A program made the position numbers and the translations under genes. A stretch of DNA of 64,000 nucleotides from Brasilonema sp. CT11 (lineage in GTDB: Bacteria > Cyanobacteriota > Cyanobacteriia > Cyanobacteriales > Nostocaceae): NCBI RefSeq assembly GCF_017982655.1, contig NZ_JABXYX010000016.1, positions 43,716 through 107,715 on the forward strand. Direction: 5' to 3'. The notes under the pieces are model-generated. The model had not been told where the DNA came from. It did no database searches and was given only the letters and a program-made list of their open reading frames with translations. How positions within the stretch are numbered: the first letter of the stretch is position 1; the number at the start of each line of letters is the position of its first letter. Below, in pieces: positions 1 to 8,187 of the stretch.

Positions 1-95
1 AAAGTGCAAAATTGGACAAATAACGCATTTAATGCTGGAATAGATGAGGAGGTTTTTTCTGACCTCCATAAAGCAACTGACTCCCAAACATGTCA

Positions 96-480
96 GGGGG
101 TGTGGCGGAATGGTAGACGCTACGGACTTAGATAACTGAGCCTTGATGAAGAAATTCAGCAAGTGACTGCTCTCAAATTCAGGGAAACCTAAATCTGATA
201 ACAGATACGGCAATCCTGAGCCAAGCCAAATTTGTCTTTTGTCCTTCGTTTTTAGTTAATTGTTACTAGCAAATGACTAACGACAAATGATAAATGACTA
301 ATGCGGAAGGTGCAGAGACTCGACGGGAGCTACCCTAACGTAAAGTCGAGGGTAAAGGGAGAGTCCAATTCTCAAAGCCTTATCGGGTTATTTAACCTAC
401 TAGGCAGTAGTGAAAGCTGCGAGAGAATGAAAATCCGTTGACCCTAAACGGTCGTGTGGGTTCAAGTCCCTCCACCCCCA
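96..480 (+). tRNA. trnL: tRNA-Leu (UAA), split by a group I intron
   Basis: The acceptor stem pairs GGGGGTG (96-102) with CACCCCC (473-479), leaving discriminator A480; no CCA is encoded. The D-arm (GGCGGAATGGTAGACGC), a class II variable arm and the T-arm (GGTTCAAGTCC) are all present. The 5' exon is 96-129 and the 3' exon 430-480. Joined, they give a seven-base anticodon loop CTTAAAA with anticodon TAA, the intron lying between its first and second bases. This is the site of the classic cyanobacterial and chloroplast trnL intron. A weak hairpin (48-67) lies upstream. No neighbouring tRNA is seen, and the next gene converges on it. Confidence 0.97.
130..429 (+). ncRNA. Group I self-splicing intron of trnL(UAA)
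   Basis: The roughly 300-nt intron has the conserved blocks of the trnL group I intron: an AAATTCAGGGAAACCTAAATC-type P/Q core near 174-197, an AATCCTGAGCCAAGCC block (211-226), a GGTGCAGAGACTCGACGGGAGC R-type core (309-330) and a terminal G429 before the 3' exon. The stretch from about 229 to 303 is the variable P6b stem-loop. It is built from degenerate heptamers (TTTGTCT-like on the 5' side, AATGACT-like on the 3' side) and has no core motifs. No homing endonuclease ORF is present. Boundaries were set from the anticodon-loop structure. Confidence 0.93.
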
Positions 481-485
481 TTTAT

Positions 486-537
486 AAATTCAAAATTCAA
501 AATTCAGAATTCAAAATTCAAGGTTCAGAATTCAGAA
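486..537. repeat. Heptanucleotide tandem repeat (AATTCAA/AATTCAG)
   Basis: Short tandemly repeated repetitive sequence of degenerate 7-mers of the AATTCAAA/AATTCAGA type, starting directly after trnL. A few more units lie near 592-618. Such tracts are common between genes in Nostocales. Confidence 0.85.
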
Positions 538-651
538 TCCTCCCTAGGGACAGGCTAGACATAGTTCGTAGCTTCTTGCTCAGGAGATCTGAAATTCAGA
601 ATTTAAAAAGAATTCAAGAATAAAATGGTGCTGGCTCCTCAAAACTGAGGA

Positions 652-1566
652 CTATGAGAGGCGTTCGTCGAGCCAGGAGAAGCCAGCACCAGCAGTTTCC
701 GCAAAAATACTTACGAGACGATATAGAGCAGTTGCGCCCAGGACTACCGCAGTTGGGAAATGTTGCTGCAAGAGCGCGATCGCTGTGGCTTCAAACACGC
801 CTAAGCCACCAGGTGCTCCTGGAACCACTAACCCTAGTAACCACGCAAAACTAAAAGCACCAACTAATAAAGGAATTTGACTAAAGTTTAAAGGACTCAA
901 GGCAAATAAAGTTAATATAAACCCTGCGCTGCGTAGTCCTAAAAAGCCCAATTCCCCTATCAAAGGTCGTAGGGGATATCGTTCTAGACTCCAGCGAACG
1001 GCTTGCTGAGTGTTGGAAGCAGACTTTTTTACCTTTATACGCTGTAAGAGGTGAGTCGCTCTGTTCAAAAATTTGGGATGTAAAACACAAAGTACTCCTA
1101 ACAAACCCAGTAGTTGTAGGATAAGTTGAATGATAGTAATTTTTTCGGTTAGAAATTGGCTAGTGAGTAGAACAACAATTAAAGCAGCTGCCGCCATCAG
1201 TAGAGGTTCTAGCAATACACTAAGGGTTGCTGCACCAGGAGAAACATTTGCATTTTTTGCTGCTATGATTCTTCCGTAGTAATGCCATATATTACCTGGT
1301 ATGTACTTAGCAAGATTTGTTTTGAGGTAAACTTGAATAAACTCAAAAGAGTGGACAGGTTGATTTAACTCTCGAAGAACCCAAGTCCATACCCAACCTG
1401 CCCAAATGTGTGCTAGCAATGTCACACCTGTGGCGATCAAAAGAATTGCCCATCCTGCTGCATCAATATGGATGGTAGCTACTTCCCGCCAGTTATCTTT
1501 AAAGGCTTTTACTAGAAAAAATAAGGTTCCACCTAAAATTAGCCAGCGTAAAGTTTGCTTGATCAT
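652..1566 (-). CDS. UPF0104 / flippase-like integral membrane protein
   Basis: A 304-residue protein with about seven to eight hydrophobic segments. It resembles the UPF0104 family (YbhN-like, the membrane part of lysylphosphatidylglycerol synthase-type proteins). Family-like features are the conserved block around residues 85-100 (KTNLAKYIPGNIWHYYGR), where a basic NxxKYxPG motif precedes a Trp/Tyr-rich stretch, and a Gly-rich C-terminal segment (VVPGAPGGLGVFEA) at roughly 250-263. Members are thought to move or modify lipids or lipid-linked sugars in the inner membrane, but no aminoacyl-transferase domain is attached here, so the substrate is unknown. It stands alone, convergent with trnL and followed by an AT-rich spacer on its 5' side. 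Confidence 0.85.
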   Translation of the reverse strand: MIKQTLRWLILGGTLFFLVKAFKDNWREVATIHIDAAGWAILLIATGVTLLAHIWAGWVWTWVLRELNQPVHSFEFIQVYLKTNLAKYIPGNIWHYYGRIIAAKNANVSPGAATLSVLLEPLLMAAAALIVVLLTSQFLTEKITIIQLILQLLGLLGVLCVLHPKFLNRATHLLQRIKVKKSASNTQQAVRWSLERYPLRPLIGELGFLGLRSAGFILTLFALSPLNFSQIPLLVGAFSFAWLLGLVVPGAPGGLGVFEATAIALLQQHFPTAVVLGATALYRLVSIFAETAGAGFSWLDERLS

Positions 1567-2282
1567 TTTGGTTATTTAATTTATATATTTGCCCACCTAC
1601 TTAGCTACATCAAATCATATGGTATGTCAATCATATATCCCACTATTTTCCGCAAACTTTTTCAAAGCTTTCGTTGATATATGTAGCTCTTTTGACTATA
1701 TTTTATAGAACTTCTCAAATAACTTATTTTTTGAGTTACAAGTTTCTCACTGTTATTTAATTTATTAAATTCTAAAAACACTATACATTCTGATGATTTA
1801 GCAGGTATTTTATATCCTAACAATTAGTTTAACTTCATGTAATCAAAAATTCTTTTGCTAATAAAAGCATTCTATTGCGGTCCTATTTCATTTGTGTTGG
1901 CATAGCCTGCGCTCTGCGCTTAAAAACAAAGTACATTTGTACATTCTTCTTCTTTGTTAAGCGTTAAGCGTTCCCTACCTCAACGAGTAATTTCACAACT
2001 CCTGCACGGATTGCTATAGTTTTTTATATTACTTTGCATATTTTGGTAACTACTAAATATTCATACATTCATTAAATGATACAATATTAACGGTAGCAAC
2101 TCAGATGCTAATTATAATAACTTATATACCTCTAAAGTTATAAAAACTAGTAAAAAAATTAAAATCAAAAATGTGACTTTTGCTAGAGGCATTGTTTGTT
2201 TTTATCTTTGTAGTCTTATGAAGAAAATATTGCTCAAACATTAAGAAAGTATTTTCTTGTTTGTAGTTGATGGGAGGAAATG
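1567..2282. other. AT-rich intergenic spacer
   Basis: About 715 bases with no supported gene. It is strongly AT-rich, apart from a short patch near 1895-1995 (GCCTGCGCTCTGCGC and AAGCGTTAAGCGTTCCC) that resembles the GC-richer dispersed repeat words found elsewhere in the window. It must hold the promoters of the UPF0104 gene (leftward) and of the lipoprotein gene on the right, but I cannot place them confidently. Confidence 0.6.
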
Positions 2283-2629
2283 GTGAATAGTTTAACTTAA
2301 TTTTATAAAAAAACTGCGACTGCGCCAGATTGTGATAGTGTTTTTAGCTGGGGTGTTGTTGATAGTAAGCACGACTTGTGGTAGTGCGGCAAATACTCAG
2401 GGTGCAAATCCAGAGAATCCTGCTGTACAAGCAGGTGGTGCAAATAATCCCTATAAAGGACAAGGGGATAAATACACAGAGCACAAGATGTCTAATCCTG
2501 GACGAGACCAAGCAAGCTCACTGCTTAATTCACAATTACTAATGGCTTCTGGTGTCAACACACAAGGGCAAGGCAGATTAAGCAGCTGATAGACCTGAAT
2601 TGAAACCCAATTCAGTAGTCAACAAATAA
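2283..2629 (+). pseudogene. DUF6658-like small lipoprotein, probably frameshifted
   Basis: The intact core (2332-2589 from an internal GTG) reads as a hydrophobic segment ending in a Cys, then an NPYKGQGDKYTEHKMS-type block; both resemble cyanobacterial DUF6658-like lipoproteins. The true 5' end appears to be GTG at 2283, behind a good GGGAGGA ribosome site. That frame stops after five codons. Removing a single T near 2297-2299 would give a continuous start (MNSLT-NFIKKLRLRQIV) running into the core. At the 3' end another one-base shift near 2579-2581 would extend the product by AADRPELKPNSVVNK to a stop at 2627-2629. The next gene is an apparently intact relative. The gene is either decayed or carries assembly errors; translation from the internal GTG would lose the charged N-terminus before the membrane segment. 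Confidence 0.6.
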
Positions 2630-2735
2630 AAATGGTTTTTTGGATTTAGATGTGAAGTAAATCCAAGATACACAAGTACCGAGTTAATTCTTGGTTAATG
2701 TTAAACTTTGTCATACAAGCAAAAGGAGTCGCACT

Positions 2736-3428
2736 GTGAAAAAAATCGTTGCATTGTTCAAAAACATTCGCCCGATCAAACTTATAACAGTTTTTGTGGC
2801 GGGAATGATACTGTTTATTACACAGGCTTGTAGTTCTGTAGCTGCAACAACACCTCGTCAAACTGTAGGAGAGCAATCTGCACCTCCTAATTCTGAAACA
2901 TACGTTCCAAAAGGAGCCAATACAAATTCTGGCTATCAAGGCGGGATGAATAACTTTAGCGATGTTGATCCCAGAACCGATGAAGGTAAATTCAAAGCTG
3001 AAGCTGAGGCTCTCAAAGAAAAGGCGGAAAAAAACATCCAGAACAGCTCGAGTGACCCAGCAGAAAATATTCGTCGCGTAGGTGAAGATACAGGAAAAGT
3101 AGGCAGAAATATTCAGAAAGAAACTGGAAAGATCACAGAAAAACTTCAGAGTGGGGCTGAGAACTTTGCTGAAGGTACCAAGCGAGGTATTGAAAATATC
3201 AAAGAAAACGCCAGCGATGCTGCTGAGGGTACAGCGAAAACTGCTCAACGTTCGGCTGAAAACACAAAGATAAGTGCTCAGCGTGCGGCAGAAGATGCTG
3301 GCAATGCAGTGGACAAAAAGTTAACAGATGCCAAGACCACTGCTGATGAGAAAACTCAAGAGGCGGCCCAAAACACTGGTAACATCTTGGAAAAGGCTGG
3401 TAAGGCCATTCAAGACGCTGTTAATTAA
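2736..3428 (+). CDS. DUF6658-like lipoprotein with long Ala/Lys/Glu-rich helical tail
   Basis: I chose the GTG at 2736 (230 residues) over an upstream in-frame start at 2691, because AAAGGAG sits eight bases before it and the resulting N-terminus (MKKIVALFKNIRPIKL) matches the charged-then-hydrophobic signal of the preceding gene. A Cys follows the membrane segment (TQAC, about residue 30), a non-ideal lipobox. From about residue 90 the chain is low complexity, rich in A, E, K, N and T with an 11-residue-like periodicity (GAENFAEGTKRGIENIKENA). That suggests a long amphipathic helix resembling LEA or apolipoprotein repeats, probably facing a membrane surface. Function unknown; a stress-protective or envelope role is only an inference from composition. 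A strong terminator follows. Confidence 0.75.
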   Translation: MKKIVALFKNIRPIKLITVFVAGMILFITQACSSVAATTPRQTVGEQSAPPNSETYVPKGANTNSGYQGGMNNFSDVDPRTDEGKFKAEAEALKEKAEKNIQNSSSDPAENIRRVGEDTGKVGRNIQKETGKITEKLQSGAENFAEGTKRGIENIKENASDAAEGTAKTAQRSAENTKISAQRAAEDAGNAVDKKLTDAKTTADEKTQEAAQNTGNILEKAGKAIQDAVN

Positions 3429-3485
3429 CAAGCAATAGCCTGTTGTTATCTGCTCACATGCTTCCAGTCTATCAGCAGATAAACC

Positions 3486-3509
3486 AAGCCCGCTTATGCG
3501 GGCTTTTTT
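3486..3509. terminator. Rho-independent terminator, bidirectional
   Basis: Perfect 8-bp stem AAGCCCGC/GCGGGCTT with a TTAT loop and a T-run on the + strand. It lies between the convergent lipoprotein gene and larC. Upstream, a second inverted repeat (TTATCTGCT...AGCAGATAA, about 3447-3479) may also fold. Confidence 0.9.
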
Positions 3510-3527
3510 GCTGTAGTGTGAAATACA

Positions 3528-4889
3528 CTAAAGAACTTGATCCCCAATAGCTATTTCTGTTTGCGCGTACCAATTCTGTAGCCCTAACCGCTGAATTTCT
3601 CGCCAAGGAATATTGTGTTTTCGTGCAAGTTCTGCACAGTCTTCATATTCTGGCTGGACGTTAGTGATCGCTTTTTCGTTTTCTTGTCCTGTCCATGCTA
3701 CCTTGACGCGCACAACACCGTATTCAGTTTCCACTTGTTGAATTTCTCGTTGGAGAGTGGTGCGTTGCTGAGTTGAGCGACGAATTCCTAAAGTGGTGGT
3801 TTCGCGAAACAAAACAGCTTCACAGCTGTGTAGATTTTCTGGATGACAAATCACACTCAGCAAAATTCCTGGGCGAGATTTTTTCATGCCTACAGACTGG
3901 GTAAAGACATCTAACGCACCTGCGGCAAATAATGCCTCAAACACGTAACCTATAGCCTGTGGACTTAAGTCATCAATTTGGGTTTCTAAAACACAGACAG
4001 TTTCCAAAGCTGAACGAGTATCACTGGCAATGGATTTTGTAGCGGATGAATTATCTGTCAAACCCATAGTTGATTTATCTGTGACATTCGTTGCCTGATT
4101 TTTTGCCAAATTTGTTGCTTCACCTAGCCACAGACGTAGAATATTGGGAATAGGTAAATGAATCGAACCAGCACCCAGTCCTACTTGTTTGATGGTCATT
4201 GGGGGTGGAGAACCAAAGTCTACGGCAAGAGTTGTTGCGATCGCAGCTCCTGTTGGTGTGACCATTTCCCGTTCGATACCGTTACTATAGACTGGACAGC
4301 CGCGCATTTCCCATAACTTCAAGACTGCTGGTACTGGTACAGCCATCTGACCGTGCGCAGCTCGAACTATTCCCCCACCAGTAGGTAGCGGCGAGCAGAA
4401 CAATAAAGGTAATCCTTGATCATTGCTCTCGATACCCAACCAATCTAAACCCAAACAAGTGCCAACAATATCGACAATGGCATCCACAGCACCCACTTCA
4501 TGAAAATGAACTTTTTCTGGCGCAATGCCATGTACTGCCCCTTCTGCGACTGCTAGCTGTTGGAATACTGCCAAACTCCAAGCTTCTGCTCGTGATGGTA
4601 ACCCAGCTTTTTGAATCATCCGCTCAATTTGTGGTAAGTGGCGTCCGTGATGGTGGTTGTGTTCATGGTCGTGGTGATGATGGTGGTCTACTAAATCTAC
4701 ATGAACTTTGGTAGCCTGTTGAGTATTACGGTGAATAAGTTCTGCTCTCAATTGATACTCATGCTCAATCCCTAACCCGTTGAGTTTTTGAGTTAAATAC
4801 TCTAAAGGAACGCCCAAACTAACCACAGATCCCAGGCACATATCACCGGAAATCCCTGTCGGACATTGAAGATACGCAATTTTAGTCAT
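3528..4889 (-). CDS. larC: LarC family nickel insertion / nickel-pincer cofactor protein
   Basis: A 453-residue full-length LarC homologue. LarC places nickel into the pyridinium thiocarboxylate pincer cofactor first described for lactate racemase. Seen here: the N-terminal AYLQCPTGISGDM motif, a His-rich metal-binding stretch at residues 69-84 (16 residues, eleven of them His), the HFHEVGAVDAIVDIVG block, TPTGAAIATTLA, and a C-terminal domain with METQIDDLSP-like (LETQIDDLSPQAIG) and MKKSRPGILLSV motifs. The region around residues 255-290 is a low-complexity Asn/Thr/Ser linker between the two halves. No larA, larB or larE lies in the window, so the user enzyme must be elsewhere. The start ATG is the first in frame; heptamer repeats lie directly upstream. 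Confidence 0.92.
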   Translation of the reverse strand: MTKIAYLQCPTGISGDMCLGSVVSLGVPLEYLTQKLNGLGIEHEYQLRAELIHRNTQQATKVHVDLVDHHHHHDHEHNHHHGRHLPQIERMIQKAGLPSRAEAWSLAVFQQLAVAEGAVHGIAPEKVHFHEVGAVDAIVDIVGTCLGLDWLGIESNDQGLPLLFCSPLPTGGGIVRAAHGQMAVPVPAVLKLWEMRGCPVYSNGIEREMVTPTGAAIATTLAVDFGSPPPMTIKQVGLGAGSIHLPIPNILRLWLGEATNLAKNQATNVTDKSTMGLTDNSSATKSIASDTRSALETVCVLETQIDDLSPQAIGYVFEALFAAGALDVFTQSVGMKKSRPGILLSVICHPENLHSCEAVLFRETTTLGIRRSTQQRTTLQREIQQVETEYGVVRVKVAWTGQENEKAITNVQPEYEDCAELARKHNIPWREIQRLGLQNWYAQTEIAIGDQVL

Positions 4890-4903
4890 AATGAGTCAAA
4901 CAA

Positions 4904-4955
4904 TTTTGGATTTTGGATTTTGGATTTTGGATTAGGAATTTTGGATTTTGGATTA
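4904..4955. repeat. Heptanucleotide tandem repeat (TTTTGGA)n
   Basis: About seven near-perfect TTTTGGA units immediately upstream of larC. This is a short tandem repeat of the kind common between Nostocales genes. It is followed to about 5050 by a non-repetitive stretch containing TCGGCTCCGCTCGACG-like dispersed repeat words. Confidence 0.9.
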
Positions 4956-5146
4956 ACATCTCGGCTCCGCTCGACGTTTACAATTGATTTCACGGACGGT
5001 TCCGGGGGATTGTACCCAAGATTTCATTCTAAGTTTTGCGTTCTGAGTTCTTTTTGAGTCATTAATTATTAATTGTTTGTTAGTTGCGAGTTGTTAAGTG
5101 CTAAAAATACCACTAACGATTAACTACTGACCTTTTTTTTATTTCT

Positions 5147-5809
5147 ATGGCAAAAATTTTCCAAGTTCATCCTGATAATCCCCAAGTCCGGCGTATAGAG
5201 GAAATACAAGCACAACTGCAACGTGGCGCAGTGATGCTTTATCCTACGGATACAGTTTATGCTATTGGTTGTGATTTAAATGCTAAATCAGCAGTGGAGC
5301 GAGTAAGACAAATAAAACAGTTGGCAAATGATAAACCACTGACATTTTTATGTCCCTCGCTTTCTAATGTAGCCACTTATGCTTATGTAAGCGATAATGC
5401 TTATCGGATGATGAAAAGCTTAATCCCAGGACCGTATACGTTTTTGTTACCTGCAACAAAGTTAGTGCCACGACTGGTACAAAATCCGAAGCGGAAGACC
5501 ACTGGAATTAGAGTGCCAAATCATACTATGTGTATAGCTTTATTGTCAGCGCTGGCAAACCCAATTATTTCGACTTCAGCACATTTACCACCTAATGATG
5601 ATATAGATGATGAGTATAATGACAAAGAAGCACAAGCTTACCTATCCCGAATAGAATTATTTGACCGTTTGGACAAATTGGTAGATGTGATTGTGGATAC
5701 TGGCGAGGAACCCAAATATGAAGTTTCTACTATATTAGATATGACAGGAGAAATACCAACGATAGTGCGGCAGGGTTTAGGCTGGGAGAAAGTCGCTGCA
5801 TGGGTATAA
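5147..5809 (+). CDS. Sua5/YciO/YrdC family protein (YciO-like)
   Basis: A 220-residue protein of the YrdC/Sua5 fold, whose best-known members make threonylcarbamoyl-AMP for tRNA t6A. Motifs: YPTDTVYAIGCD (about residues 31-42), the KxR-like IRQLANDKPLTFLC nucleotide-binding block (written here as RQIKQLANDKPL), PGPYTFLLPATK, and RVPNHTMCIALL followed by PIISTSAHL. The HPDNPQ-R opening, the STSAHLP end of the core and the total length match the YciO branch more than the compact TsaC type. It may therefore be a paralogue rather than the main t6A enzyme. It stands alone; the start at 5147 follows an AT-rich leader with no clear Shine-Dalgarno. Confidence 0.88.
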   Translation: MAKIFQVHPDNPQVRRIEEIQAQLQRGAVMLYPTDTVYAIGCDLNAKSAVERVRQIKQLANDKPLTFLCPSLSNVATYAYVSDNAYRMMKSLIPGPYTFLLPATKLVPRLVQNPKRKTTGIRVPNHTMCIALLSALANPIISTSAHLPPNDDIDDEYNDKEAQAYLSRIELFDRLDKLVDVIVDTGEEPKYEVSTILDMTGEIPTIVRQGLGWEKVAAWV

Positions 5810-6194
5810 ATGTATAAATATTTTAACTTCACGCCCCCAGTTGTCAATTCCATAAAACAGAGTAGAAATGACTCCAGTTTTTAGATTGTCATACCTACAA
5901 CATTGGGACTAGGTATGATTTTAAGTGTGAAAAATCTTGGTGCAGTAAGGGTTTGGGGTACTTGGGGATCATGGCGGATATCCATGTATCTGTCGCTTTT
6001 TAGTGGTTTGTGAAAAAACCGACACACCGCTAATACTGTAACTTTTTCAATTGTTTTACAGTCATATTGTGTGAACAATGCTGACGGCGACTCTTGATGG
6101 ATAAAAACCATGAAAGAGATTTGCTTACCGGGGCGTGCCTTGGTAATGCTGTCTGACTATTGTTGTACGGTGCAATACCAATTCGAGAATTGTC
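5810..6194. other. Intergenic region upstream of the HetZ-like gene
   Basis: About 385 bases. Two reading frames on the minus strand here have no family-like features and look spurious. A GTA-N8-TAC box at 6165-6178 is listed separately. No convincing -35/-10 pair was identified by eye. Confidence 0.5.
6165..6178. promoter_or_regulatory. GTA-N8-TAC box, possible NtcA site
   Basis: The spacing matches the nitrogen regulator NtcA consensus exactly, 17 bases before the start of the HetZ-like gene. No TANNNT -10 lies 22 bases downstream, so it is not a textbook activated promoter. By chance about 16 such boxes are expected in 64 kb, so the position is suggestive only. Confidence 0.25.
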
Positions 6195-7412
6195 ATGAAA
6201 CCAAATCTTCCCAACCTACCCATATCCACACCTTCTTTAAACCACCACGTTTCGACGGAACAATTGCAAGTTTGTAATAGTGATGCTTTGGTGCAACTGC
6301 TGTGCAACGAAATGCAACCTCAGGTGAAAACAACATCTACGTCGGTGCAAGCTATAGCAAAGCGCATAGCAAAAGAAGTGGAACGCATCTGCAGCAAAAG
6401 TTCGCGCATCCAAACATCAGGACAAATTAAGTCTTGGCTGTTAAACTTGGCAAGACATCGTTCACAAAAATGCCTGCGTTACTACCAATTGGGTTCAAAA
6501 AAAGGTCGTGTAGAATTACATAGCCAATTGGGGGCGATGGTTTACCGCCACATTATCATATCAAGTTCTGATTTAGGGTTTGAAGCTCGTTACAACTTGA
6601 TTGAAGATTTCCTACAAGCATTTTATCTGGAAGCTATCAAAGCTTTCCGGCGTGAAAACGAACTTCCGGAAGATTATACCCCACGTACTCAACTGGAACT
6701 GGCAGAATATATGGCGTTTACAGAACAATATGCCAAACGTCGCATCAATCTGCCTAGCGGTAATCAACAGTTGGTTATATTACGTGCTCAAAGTTTTGCT
6801 CGTCGTTTACCTCAAGAAACAACAGTAGATATTGAACAAGCTGTTGAGTCTGCTAAAACCGAAGAAGCAGAATCTTATCAGCGTCACTCAGCAGTTCAAC
6901 AAGTTCGTTCTCAGATGACAGCACAATCTCAGTTTGATCCTGCTGAAGATTATGAGCGCGATCGCGTCATCTCAGAATTAGTAAAATATTTAGAAGCTCA
7001 CGGTCAATCTGACTGCATAGATTATCTATCTTTAAAACTGCAGGATCTCTCAGCACCAGAAATTGACCAAATTCTCGGTTTAACCACCCGCCAGCGCGAT
7101 TATCTACAACAACGTTTTAAGTATCATGTAGAAAAGTTTGCTAAGCAACATCAGTGGCAGTTGGTACATCAATGGTTAGGCGCAGGGCTAGAACAGAAAT
7201 TAGGTTTATCCTCCCAACAGTGGGAAATATTTGTGAGCCAACTTTCGGAACAACAACAGCAAATTTTGCAGCTCAAAACTGCAAAACACAGTGATCAAGC
7301 GATCGCCAGAACAATCAAATGTACCCCCAAACAGCTACAAAAACGCTGGACTCAAATGTTAGAAATTGCATGGACTATCCGCAACGGTACTACAGGAATG
7401 CAAGCAGGCTAA
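6195..7412 (+). CDS. HetZ-related heterocyst differentiation protein
   Basis: A 405-residue protein recognisable as a HetZ family member from several conserved blocks: IAKRIAKEVERICSKSSRIQ (about 52-71), LRYYQLGSKKGRVELHSQLG, EDFLQAFYLEAIKAFRRENE, LAEYMAFTEQYAKRRI, a DIEQAVE acidic linker, and DLSAPEIDQILGLTTRQRDY LQQRFKYH near 290-320. The last resembles a sigma-factor-like or helix-turn-helix DNA-binding region, with a second HTH-like stretch (HSDQAIARTIKCTPKQLQKRW) at the C-terminus. HetZ acts early in heterocyst development in Anabaena and binds DNA. Here no patU-like gene follows, unlike the usual hetZ-patU order, which points to a paralogue rather than hetZ itself. The first ATG gives an N-terminus similar in length to HetZ. 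Confidence 0.85.
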   Translation: MKPNLPNLPISTPSLNHHVSTEQLQVCNSDALVQLLCNEMQPQVKTTSTSVQAIAKRIAKEVERICSKSSRIQTSGQIKSWLLNLARHRSQKCLRYYQLGSKKGRVELHSQLGAMVYRHIIISSSDLGFEARYNLIEDFLQAFYLEAIKAFRRENELPEDYTPRTQLELAEYMAFTEQYAKRRINLPSGNQQLVILRAQSFARRLPQETTVDIEQAVESAKTEEAESYQRHSAVQQVRSQMTAQSQFDPAEDYERDRVISELVKYLEAHGQSDCIDYLSLKLQDLSAPEIDQILGLTTRQRDYLQQRFKYHVEKFAKQHQWQLVHQWLGAGLEQKLGLSSQQWEIFVSQLSEQQQQILQLKTAKHSDQAIARTIKCTPKQLQKRWTQMLEIAWTIRNGTTGMQAG

Positions 7413-7704
7413 AGTTGTAGTGAATTGTATCAACCAAGAAGCTAGTGTTATTCAATTTTCTAGAGTTTATCCTATTTGTTTAATGTTAAACATAGATAAT
7501 CTATTCGTTGTTCTAACTCAAAAATCTGCTGTTCTCCTTCCCTTCTCTATTTCCGCTTTATTGGGGAATAGAGGAGGGTAATGGGGTACATAAGGAAGAG
7601 TTCAGAGTTCAAGAATTATCAAATGTTGCAGTCAAAAACAAATTATTCTTAAAATAGAGACTAGAATCCATAGTCAATTTTTAATTTTCAAGATTTGGAG
7701 AGCA

Positions 7705-8187
7705 ATGACTCAAGGTGGCAGAGCAAATCAGTCTGGCAACGTCTTGGAAAAAACTGTAGAAGGAACTTTGTTAGCGCATGGATATGAGCTAGTTGGTTCT
7801 AATCTCGTAAAAAAGAAGCGTTTGGGACATCTTATAAACTACACCAGTTTTCCAAAACGATACGCAAGACAGGTTTACATTGGATCAGGAATTTATGGTA
7901 CTGATATTTATGTAGATTTTTACATCATTGGTTCAGTAACAATTCCTTCTGGTTTTATCATTGAATGTAAATGGCAGCAAACGAGTGGCTCCGTTGATGA
8001 AAAATTTCCTTATGTTAATTTGAATATTCAAAATTGCTATCCTGCACCCGCTATTGTTTTGATTGATGGAGGAGGAATGAAACCAGGCTCAATTACCTGG
8101 TTAAAAAACCAAGTCACTCATAACCAAAATTTATTAGCAGTTCATAATTTAAGTACTTTTATTGCTTGGACTAACAATCATCTCTAA
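7705..8187 (+). CDS. Putative type II restriction endonuclease (PD-(D/E)XK)
   Basis: A small, 160-residue protein whose core fits a PD-(D/E)XK nuclease: an Asp in GTDIYVDFYI (about residues 72-81), then the E-x-K pair in GFIIECKWQQ (about 87-96) followed by a Gln, the arrangement of many type II enzymes. It opens with an RANQSGNVLEKTVEG helix typical of such folds. Downstream and antiparallel lies a DNA adenine methyltransferase. The two genes overlap tail to tail by four bases, the two stop codons sharing bases, which makes a complete restriction-modification unit likely. No family name or recognition site can be read directly. If the methylase is a GATC enzyme, this would cut the same site. 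Confidence 0.7.
   Translation: MTQGGRANQSGNVLEKTVEGTLLAHGYELVGSNLVKKKRLGHLINYTSFPKRYARQVYIGSGIYGTDIYVDFYIIGSVTIPSGFIIECKWQQTSGSVDEKFPYVNLNIQNCYPAPAIVLIDGGGMKPGSITWLKNQVTHNQNLLAVHNLSTFIAWTNNHL

Noticed and set aside
6165..6178. Firm NtcA promoter
   Set aside because: The box matches, but the -10 is missing at the expected distance and the motif is expected about 16 times by chance in this window.
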